A stretch of DNA of 7,283 nucleotides from NCBI GenBank assembly GCA_030695265.1, contig JAUYTA010000087.1, positions 1-7,283 of the forward strand, in the 5' to 3' direction. The translations under genes and the position numbers were made by a program. Shown here piece after piece: positions 1-5,173 of this stretch. Within the stretch, counting starts at the first letter, position 1. Every line of letters starts with the position of its first letter. The notes beneath the pieces were generated by a model. That model saw only the letters and a program-made list of their open reading frames with translations. It was not told the origin of the DNA and did no database searches. This DNA is from Bacteroidota bacterium. Lineage in GTDB: Bacteria; Bacteroidota; Bacteroidia; Bacteroidales; Prolixibacteraceae.

Positions 1-1637
1 ATCATGAAGATATGGGAACCCGTGTTTTGGAAGGTTTTACCATAAGAAATGCCACGGGGGAAGGTGAGCCTCAAAATGTCAATAGTTTGGATACTAAATA
101 CCATGGTATGGCTTGTGCTGGTATTGTAGCAGCATCTAACAACGCAACTGGGATCAGGGGAGTTGCAAGTAGTGTAAATATTTTACCTGTAAACATTGTC
201 CCAGATGCAACTTATATTGATGGATCCGGAATACGAATTGAAGGTTTTGGAACAAATATTGAAATTGCAGAAGCCATCAATTGGGCATGGCACAGGGCGG
301 ATGTGCTCAGTTGTTCCTGGGGTGGAGGAGCCCCTTCCAACGATATTACAGCGGCGATAGACAGTGCCAGGACTTTTGGTAGAAATGGCAATGGCACTGT
401 AGTTGTTTTTTCATCAGGGAACAACTATCCCAGTGATGCAGATGTATTATATCCTGGTAGTGTGAATGGTGTTATTACTGTTGGGGCAATAACTAATCAA
501 GGAACAATTTGTAGTTATAGCCAACGGGGAACTTCGATGGACTTAGTTGCTCCAAGTGGAGATGCGAACTCAAATGGTAATGTCACGACCACTGATAGAA
601 TGGGAAGCCTAGGTGAAACTAGTGGAAACTATATGAACAACTTTGGTGGTACCTCAGCCGCATGTCCACAAGTAGCAGGCGTTGCGGCATTAATGTTATC
701 GGTGAGGCCTGATTTGACAGAAACTCAGGTACGAACAATTCTACAACAGACCGCAACAGATATGGGAACTTCTGGTTTTGATAATACTTATGGTTATGGC
801 CGTGTCAATGCCCACGCTGCTATGATCTCGGTTAGTCCATTCATCTCAGGATCCACCCTCGCCTGCTCCTCGGGTTCTTCCTATTCCATTCAGTACTTGC
901 TAACCGGGGACACCATCACCTGGAATCAAAGCTCCAATATTACACGTGTTTCCACACAAGGTTCAAACCCATGCACCTTTGATGCAACCGAATATGGAAA
1001 CGGCTGGATAGAGGCGACCATTAATACCGGCTGTGGCTCAGTTACCCTGCCCCGCAAAAATGTTATCACCGATATGCCCGGTATCAGCCCCCTGCACGAT
1101 CCCAATTGTGGCTACTGCCAGGTTTCTTACGGCAATGTTGGCACCACTTACATGATTGCCGCCCTAACCGATAACACCTCAACCAATAGTTACGATTATT
1201 ACTGGGAGGTCAGTCTTCCTGAAGGTTCGGGATGGGATGAAGGTTATGCAGATTACGGTAAACAGATATATTATTCTGCCACTGTTGCCGGTATCCATAA
1301 ATTTAAACTTAAACAATACTGGGATTGTGGCTGGAGCGATCTTACCATTGTTGAACGGGAGTTTGTAGGGAGTTACGGGCTTTTGTTTACACCCAACCCA
1401 GCCAATGGAGAAACTACGCTCACCATTGAATCAAAATCAAAAGAAAACATTTTTGACGAAACTGTCGGTTGGGATTTGGAAGTTTACTCCGAATCACAAA
1501 TCCTTAAAACAAAACAAACCAGCCTTCGCGGGCGGAATACCCGAATACAAACCACTGGCTGGAAAGATGGGGTGTACATTGTACGGGTAAACTATAAGGG
1601 TGAAGTTTTAACCGGAAAGCTTGTGGTAAAGAGATAG
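1..1637 (+). CDS. Secreted S8 (subtilisin-like) serine protease with T9SS type A sorting domain, 5'-truncated
   Basis: The reading frame is open to the left edge (first whole codon at 3), so the ATG at 12 is internal and the gene is partial. Numbering residues from that ATG, the catalytic His is H31 in YHGMACAGI, the oxyanion-hole Asn is N137 in SSGNN, and the nucleophile is S215 in GGTSAACP; their order and spacing fit subtilases. The codons before the ATG read HED, matching the HPDL segment that follows the catalytic Asp, so that Asp should lie about 20 nt outside the window. The protease domain ends near residue 275. Next comes a Cys-containing beta-rich region (about 278-450, C285 and C341 among its cysteines) resembling Ig-like modules of secreted Bacteroidota proteins. 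Residues 457-541 form a T9SS type A sorting domain, with PNP at 461-463, the GVYIVRV strand and a KLVVKR end. The product is inferred to cross the outer membrane by T9SS and be released or surface-anchored. Its substrate cannot be told. Signal peptide and any propeptide are not visible. Confidence 0.93.
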   Translation, partial: HEDMGTRVLEGFTIRNATGEGEPQNVNSLDTKYHGMACAGIVAASNNATGIRGVASSVNILPVNIVPDATYIDGSGIRIEGFGTNIEIAEAINWAWHRADVLSCSWGGGAPSNDITAAIDSARTFGRNGNGTVVVFSSGNNYPSDADVLYPGSVNGVITVGAITNQGTICSYSQRGTSMDLVAPSGDANSNGNVTTTDRMGSLGETSGNYMNNFGGTSAACPQVAGVAALMLSVRPDLTETQVRTILQQTATDMGTSGFDNTYGYGRVNAHAAMISVSPFISGSTLACSSGSSYSIQYLLTGDTITWNQSSNITRVSTQGSNPCTFDATEYGNGWIEATINTGCGSVTLPRKNVITDMPGISPLHDPNCGYCQVSYGNVGTTYMIAALTDNTSTNSYDYYWEVSLPEGSGWDEGYADYGKQIYYSATVAGIHKFKLKQYWDCGWSDLTIVEREFVGSYGLLFTPNPANGETTLTIESKSKENIFDETVGWDLEVYSESQILKTKQTSLRGRNTRIQTTGWKDGVYIVRVNYKGEVLTGKLVVKR

Positions 1638-1686
1638 AATTTCCTTGGAATATAACATATTCAGGATTTCGAAAGCCCAGAAGGTT

Positions 1687-1726
1687 ACACAGCATCCATC
1701 TCCCCGGATGAAAATGGATGCTGTGT
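1687..1726 (+). terminator. Perfect 13-bp hairpin between convergent genes, likely terminator
   Basis: The arms ACACAGCATCCAT (1687-1699) and ATGGATGCTGTGT (1714-1726) are perfect reverse complements around a 14-nt loop. The hairpin starts 49 nt after the protease stop and is followed on the + strand by TTTTGTGTCT, a modest T-rich tail. It also lies 28 nt past the 3' end of the convergent oxidoreductase gene, so it may stop transcription from both sides, although the minus-strand tail (AACCTT) is poor in T. Position and symmetry are seen directly; termination is inferred. Confidence 0.7.
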
Positions 1727-1754
1727 TTTGTGTCTCAACAACAAACCCCTGTCA

Positions 1755-3122
1755 TCAAAGCTTTTCGCCGTACGCCCACCCTTCGCGCATCGGTTCTTTT
1801 ATGTAGGCATCCAGTTCCGGATGATTTGTAACTTTCATGTTCGCTGCATCATATTCGATGCGGGTGTTGAAACGTTGGGCTAAAACCCCGGTTAGCGACA
1901 TCTCCATCAATTTTGTTGAATAATCGAAATTCGAGCCACATTCCTTGCCGTTTTTAATGGCATCGATCCATTCGCGCTGCGGGTTTTCTTCAAAAGTACG
2001 TGGAATGGTTTGTGCGGGCAAGCTCTTCTGAAATTCGGTCCACTCATCGCCGGGCAATAAGATTTTAGGCTGGTTCGGACGACCACCAGTCATCAGGCAG
2101 TTTTTGTCGCCAACCATAATCATTCCACTTCCTGGTAATTTCTCAAGGTTCCACTCCGGACGAAGTTCAGGTTTCAATCCACCTTCAAACCAGCGCATTG
2201 TTATCGGTACTTTTTCTCCGCGTGAAGGAAAATCCCAGCGAATAATGGCCTGTTCTGAAACAAATCCATTGTCGGGAACTGGTGTTTTAAATTCGGCTTC
2301 AACTACATCGGGCATTCCCATATCCAGCGCCCAGAAAGGGGCATCTAGCGTGTGGCAGCACCAGTCGCCGAGTTCGCCGTTGCCAAAATCGAACCAGCTC
2401 CGCCATGTTTTTGGTGCATAAATACCGTTGTAAGGGCGGAAAGCTGCCGGTCCAAGCCATAAATCCCAATCGAAATACTCCGGAACAGGTTGTTCTGCAG
2501 GCGGAAAACTTTCAGGTTTATCGAAGTATTTACCGGGGCCAAAAGTTGGCCCGTCGAACCACGCAATTACTTCAGTAACATTACCTAAAAGTCCGGCTTC
2601 GTACCATTCTTTTACCTGACGAATGCCATTGGTTGCGTGTCCCTGGTTTGCCATTTGGGTTACAACTCCGTAATGTTTGGCGGCTTTTTGAAGGGTGCGC
2701 AGTTGCCAGATATTGTGTGCCAGCGGTTTTTCAACGATGACGTGTTTTCCCAATTCCATTGCTGCCATTGCTGCCGGAAAATGTGTGTGGTCGGGGGTGC
2801 AAATCATCACCGCGTCAATTTCCTTGTGCATTTCGTCGAACATTACCCTAAAATCCTTGTAGCGTTTGGCATTGGGCATGACTTTAAAGCCTTCAGCAGC
2901 GCGGTTGTCATCCACATCGCAAAGTGCGACAATATTTTCGTTCCACATCGGATCTTTCTGGTTAATCAGTTTGCTCCAGTTCGACTTTCCTTGTCCGCCA
3001 ACGCCAATAACCGCAATATTCATGCGGTTCGACGGCGAACAACTCATCATGTTTGGAATGAAAAAAGCACCGGCAGAGAGTATCGATGCCGATTTTAGAA
3101 AATCTCTTCTTGTTGGTTTCAT
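1755..3122 (-). CDS. Gfo/Idh/MocA family oxidoreductase with Tat signal peptide
   Basis: A complete 455-residue NAD(P)-dependent dehydrogenase-type protein. The N-terminus MKPTRRDFLK is a twin-arginine signal, followed by a hydrophobic stretch (about 11-26) and MMSC at 25-28, a possible though weak lipobox with C28. The Rossmann fold begins IAVIGVGGQG (glycine motif 40-45), and D69 sits after the second strand as the likely ribose-binding acid. CTPDHTH (108-114) and the family-typical EKPLA (131-135) follow. The C-terminal half carries DWDLWLGPA (218-226) and GDWCCHTLD (252-260), whose His is in the place of the family's usual active-site residue. Members act on sugars, inositols and related polyols; the substrate here cannot be named. 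The ATG at 3122 is the only start that keeps the Tat motif. It ends in tandem TGA codons. It lies 135 nt downstream of hydE on the same strand, too far to assume one operon, and no clear TAnnTTTG box precedes it. The export route and possible lipid anchor are inferred. Confidence 0.9.
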   Translation of the reverse strand: MKPTRRDFLKSASILSAGAFFIPNMMSCSPSNRMNIAVIGVGGQGKSNWSKLINQKDPMWNENIVALCDVDDNRAAEGFKVMPNAKRYKDFRVMFDEMHKEIDAVMICTPDHTHFPAAMAAMELGKHVIVEKPLAHNIWQLRTLQKAAKHYGVVTQMANQGHATNGIRQVKEWYEAGLLGNVTEVIAWFDGPTFGPGKYFDKPESFPPAEQPVPEYFDWDLWLGPAAFRPYNGIYAPKTWRSWFDFGNGELGDWCCHTLDAPFWALDMGMPDVVEAEFKTPVPDNGFVSEQAIIRWDFPSRGEKVPITMRWFEGGLKPELRPEWNLEKLPGSGMIMVGDKNCLMTGGRPNQPKILLPGDEWTEFQKSLPAQTIPRTFEENPQREWIDAIKNGKECGSNFDYSTKLMEMSLTGVLAQRFNTRIEYDAANMKVTNHPELDAYIKEPMREGWAYGEKL

Positions 3123-3257
3123 AGTTGGTTTATAAAATGTTGGTTTAACTGATATGAGTTATTTGAATGTCACTTTTAATTTTTGCTGATTTTGTTGAGC
3201 CGTAAAGTTAAAATTAATTTCAACCCCCGATTGCAAAAATATTCACAAATCAAAGTT

Positions 3258-4373
3258 TTACTCTTTATTAATATAATCTGTGATAATCTGAGCTATCTGC
3301 GGTTTAAAAAAATGTTTCGAATCGCCCCATTCGCCATAACCTATTTCGCAGCCTGAAATTTCAATCCGCGCTTCCAGACAGTTTTTGCACAATTCTGCAT
3401 CTTCATCCAGGCAAGGTTTGTCTTCGTACAACTGGTATTCTTTGCGGTACTTTACTGACGTTAAGTTGGGCATCAGGATGTTGGCCCCAATTGTCAGCGC
3501 TTTTTCACGACCTGCCGGATCGATGGCCTGTAAAGCTGTTGCCGCGGCAATGTTGATGTCGGGCATCAGCAAACGCAATGTTGCAACCATTTTCAGGGCA
3601 AGGTCAAACCGCTCCTGTTTGGTTTTTATGTTTTTCCTGAATTTATATAGCGGAGTATCTTCGTGTTCAATGTACGGTCCCATTCCAACCATGGCAACAT
3701 CAATTTGTTTGAAGAACAAAAGGTCGTTGGCCAAATCTTCGATGGTTTGAAATGGAAAACCAATCATCACTCCGGTTCCGACCTGATAACCAGCAGTTTT
3801 TAAATCTTTTAAAGCCTGAAGTCGTCGCTCAAAACTGTGGAAATTATTTTCGGGATGAATTTTGCGGTACAGATCAGGATTGGAACTTTCGACCCGAAGC
3901 AAATATCGGTGCGCCCCGCTTTCGCGCCATTGACGGTAGGTTTCAATAGACTGCTCTCCGCACGAAAGGGTAATTCCAAGCTCTCCGTTGGAAAGTTCCT
4001 TGATTTTCCGGAGCAGTAAAACAACCCGATTCACAAAAGCTGGTGATGAAACTTCCCCGGATTGAAGTACCACCGAGCCAAATCGATTTTCCCATGCAAA
4101 CCGGCAGGCCTCCAGGATTTCGTCATCGGTGGCTTCATAGCGAGCTACTTTTTCATTGCTTTTTCTGATTCCGCAGTACAGACAGTCTTTGGCGCAGATG
4201 TTAGAGAATTCAACCAATCCACGGAAATATACTTTATTGCCAACCGTTTGCAGCTTCACAGCTTGTGCCCGCTGAAAAAGTAGTTTTCGGTTATCGCCTT
4301 CAGCGAGCAATAAAGTCACCAGATCGCTTTGCGAAAAATCGGTTTGGAGCAGTATTTCCTGAAATGTTTTCAT
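3258..4373 (-). CDS. hydE: [FeFe]-hydrogenase H-cluster radical SAM maturase HydE
   Basis: A radical SAM enzyme of the BioB/HydE group that takes part in building the diiron subcluster of [FeFe] hydrogenases, together with HydG and HydF. Numbered from the ATG at 4373 (371 residues), the [4Fe-4S]/SAM cysteines are C60, C64 and C67 in RGLVEFSNICAKDCLYCGIRKSN, whose spacing and context match HydE closely. VLQSGE, the YLLRVESSNP segment, a GVMIGFPFQT segment and MVGMGPYIEHEDTPL follow the family in order. The C-terminal part has C321-x7-C329-x2-C332, the same spacing as the accessory [2Fe-2S] cysteines of Thermotoga HydE, which many homologues lack. A GTG at 4403 would add ten residues; the ATG is preferred because it gives the family's usual N-terminus (MKTFQEILL). 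Neither start has a Shine-Dalgarno sequence. No hydF, hydG or hydrogenase gene is in the window. The product should be cytoplasmic. An 11-bp inverted repeat lies 39 nt upstream of the start. Confidence 0.93.
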   Translation of the reverse strand: MKTFQEILLQTDFSQSDLVTLLLAEGDNRKLLFQRAQAVKLQTVGNKVYFRGLVEFSNICAKDCLYCGIRKSNEKVARYEATDDEILEACRFAWENRFGSVVLQSGEVSSPAFVNRVVLLLRKIKELSNGELGITLSCGEQSIETYRQWRESGAHRYLLRVESSNPDLYRKIHPENNFHSFERRLQALKDLKTAGYQVGTGVMIGFPFQTIEDLANDLLFFKQIDVAMVGMGPYIEHEDTPLYKFRKNIKTKQERFDLALKMVATLRLLMPDINIAAATALQAIDPAGREKALTIGANILMPNLTSVKYRKEYQLYEDKPCLDEDAELCKNCLEARIEISGCEIGYGEWGDSKHFFKPQIAQIITDYINKE

Positions 4374-4412
4374 TGTTTGCGAAGATATAAAATTTGAAGC
4401 CACAGAAAACTG

Positions 4413-4450
4413 TTTAATCGGTATGCAGTTTTAACAGCTTACCGATTAAA
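4413..4450 (-). promoter_or_regulatory. 11-bp inverted repeat upstream of hydE (operator or leader hairpin)
   Basis: TTTAATCGGTA (4413-4423) and TACCGATTAAA (4440-4450) are perfect reverse complements separated by 16 nt. The repeat sits 39 nt upstream of the preferred hydE ATG and 9 nt upstream of the alternative GTG. It has no T-tract on either side, so a terminator is unlikely. It could be a regulator site with two half-sites about 2.5 helical turns apart, or a hairpin in the hydE leader. I found no convincing TAnnTTTG box for hydE, so whether the repeat is transcribed is unknown. Symmetry is seen; function is inferred. Confidence 0.5.
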
Positions 4451-4471
4451 ATCCGAAGAACCTAATATTTT

Positions 4472-4508
4472 CATATCCGTCCGCTAAAGCGAGAAGGCAA
4501 AGGATATG
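4472..4508. repeat. Nested palindrome, intergenic REP-like element
   Basis: Outer arms CATATCC (4472-4478) and GGATATG (4502-4508) are reverse complements and enclose a short inner hairpin, CGCT-AA-AGCG (4482-4491). The element lies in gene-free DNA between the divergent hydE and marR genes. Its branched form, and the second palindrome 50 nt further on, look like extragenic palindromic repeats. Copy number elsewhere in the genome cannot be seen from this window. Confidence 0.4.
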
Positions 4509-4557
4509 TGAATTTCAAACTAACGATTCCATATTCAAAAGCTGAATCTATTCTTTG

Positions 4558-4577
4558 CCGTTGGCTTCAGCCAACGG
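4558..4577. repeat. Perfect 8-bp stem palindrome with TTCA loop, REP-like
   Basis: CCGTTGGC (4558-4565) and GCCAACGG (4570-4577) pair perfectly around TTCA. No T-run follows on either strand and no gene ends here, which argues against a terminator. GC-rich palindromes of this sort are common as dispersed intergenic repeats in Bacteroidota; membership in such a family is a recollection of type, not a match I could test. Confidence 0.45.
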
Positions 4578-4650
4578 ACACCGAATTAGCCAAACCAAAC
4601 AGAATCGATTTATCATTGGTAAAATAATTATTCAGGGCGGTGTTCTTTCT

Positions 4651-4680
4651 CCCCTCCTTCGGAGGGGTTGGGGGGAGGCC
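4651..4680 (+). repeat. GC-rich hairpin upstream of the marR promoter
   Basis: CCCCTCC (4651-4657) pairs with GGAGGGG (4661-4667) over a TTC loop. A second G-run, GGGGGGAGG (4670-4678), can compete for the pyrimidine arm. The block ends in CCTTTTGTTTGTT, so it resembles a rho-independent terminator on the + strand, yet no + strand gene lies upstream within this intergenic region. It may be a dispersed repeat that also shields the marR promoter, whose -33 box begins two bases after it. Confidence 0.45.
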
Positions 4681-4681
4681 T

Positions 4682-4712
4682 TTTGTTTGTTAGAAAACTC
4701 TAACTATATTTG
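4682..4712 (+). promoter_or_regulatory. Bacteroidota-type promoter of marR (-33 TTTG, -7 TATATTTG)
   Basis: TATATTTG at 4705-4712 matches the Bacteroidota -7 consensus TAnnTTTG exactly. TTTG at 4682-4685 lies 19 nt upstream, a typical distance for the -33 element; a second TTTG at 4686-4689 is less well spaced. The marR ATG at 4717 is only four bases past the -7 box, so the transcript would be leaderless or nearly so if that ATG is used. The spacer holds the inverted repeat at 4689-4704. Confidence 0.7.
4689..4704. promoter_or_regulatory. Putative MarR operator 1, GTTAGA-N4-TCTAAC
   Basis: GTTAGA (4689-4694) and TCTAAC (4699-4704) form a perfect 6-bp inverted repeat with a 4-bp spacer. It fills the region between the -33 and -7 boxes of the marR promoter, where a bound repressor would block polymerase. 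The core TTAGA-N4-TCTAA recurs before the ATPase gene. The 16-bp size suits a dimeric winged-helix MarR protein. Autoregulation is inferred from position and from the repeat of the motif. Confidence 0.65.
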
Positions 4713-4716
4713 CCCC

Positions 4717-5133
4717 ATGGAAAAACTGGTTGAAGCTATTGCGAAACTTTCGCGCGAGATTGGCCACATGGAAGAAGCGGCCAAAGATCAATTCGATTTT
4801 AAGGAATTGACCTTGACGCAAATGAATTATCTGGAGACCATCAGCCAGTTGGGAAACCCCAATCTGACAGAACTTGCCATCGAGATGCACATGACCAAAC
4901 CTACCACTAAAGTAGCTGTTGACAAGCTGATAGAGAAAGGTTTTATCTTCCGGGTGAAGTCGGATGAAGACCGCCGCAGTGCACATTTTCACCTTACAGT
5001 GAAAGGAAAGTTAATCAATCATACCCACGATTTTGCACACAAACAAATGGCTGAGCTGATTAAACTGAAGTTGGATCAGACAGAGGTTGGACTGCTCGAA
5101 ATGTTGCTAGAAAAGATCTTCCGCAAACAATAA
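4717..5133 (+). CDS. MarR-family winged-helix transcriptional regulator
   Basis: A 138-residue protein, a normal size for the family. An N-terminal helix (about 1-25, dimerisation) precedes the winged helix-turn-helix: LTQMNYLETI (33-42), the NLTELAIEMHMTKPTTKVAVDKL segment (49-71, with the recognition helix about 60-74), and the wing with DEDRRS (83-88) followed by LT (93-94), the typical DxRxxxxxLT signature. The C-terminal helix (about 98-138) completes the dimer interface. The frame is open further upstream to a TTG at 4555, but that stretch runs through hairpins and the promoter, so the ATG at 4717 is chosen; M18 (4768) is a possible alternative with a normal leader. The ATPase gene follows after 40 bp. 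The shared palindromes at 4689 and 5150 suggest it represses itself and the pump, probably relieved by an ion or small molecule that cannot be named from sequence. Confidence 0.9.
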   Translation: MEKLVEAIAKLSREIGHMEEAAKDQFDFKELTLTQMNYLETISQLGNPNLTELAIEMHMTKPTTKVAVDKLIEKGFIFRVKSDEDRRSAHFHLTVKGKLINHTHDFAHKQMAELIKLKLDQTEVGLLEMLLEKIFRKQ

Positions 5134-5149
5134 TTATTTATGCAATTAG

Positions 5150-5163
5150 TTAGAATATTCTAA
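5150..5163. promoter_or_regulatory. Putative MarR operator 2, TTAGAATATTCTAA
   Basis: A perfect 14-bp palindrome with the same TTAGA-N4-TCTAA layout as the site in the marR promoter. It lies in the 40-bp gap between the marR stop and the ATPase ATG, ending 10 bp before the ATG. TATTTATG at 5135-5142 differs by one base from the TAnnTTTG -7 box and would place a transcription start at the edge of the palindrome, but no well-spaced -33 box is seen, so a separate ATPase promoter is only possible. Read-through from marR is the other route of expression. Confidence 0.62.
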
Positions 5164-5173
5164 TCAGATAGCC

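Noticed and set aside
2637..3098. Open frame of 153 codons on the + strand
   Set aside because: It lies wholly inside the oppositely oriented oxidoreductase gene, has no recognisable domain and a Cys/His-rich composition typical of antisense translation.
1755..3122. Reading the Tat-signal oxidoreductase as a GH109 glycosidase
   Set aside because: GH109 enzymes share the fold and often a Tat signal, but this protein has the ordinary EKPLA motif and the DWDLWLGPA and GDWCCHTLD segments of the dehydrogenase-like members, so a GH109 call is not supported.
3203..3237. Possible minus-strand promoter for the oxidoreductase (TAACTTTA with TTTG upstream)
   Set aside because: The -7-like box has a mismatch at the important last G, and the 23-nt gap to the TTTG is long for the Bacteroidota pattern, so it is too weak to list as a feature.
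4641..4690. Rho-independent terminator for a + strand gene
   Set aside because: The hairpin and T-rich tail look right, but no + strand gene ends within the preceding 300 nt; it is listed as a repeat instead.
4555..4716. Upstream extension of the marR frame (54 extra codons from a TTG)
   Set aside because: It translates through two hairpins and the marR promoter and operator, and adds low-complexity residues before an already full-length MarR protein. The ATG at 4717 is the better start.
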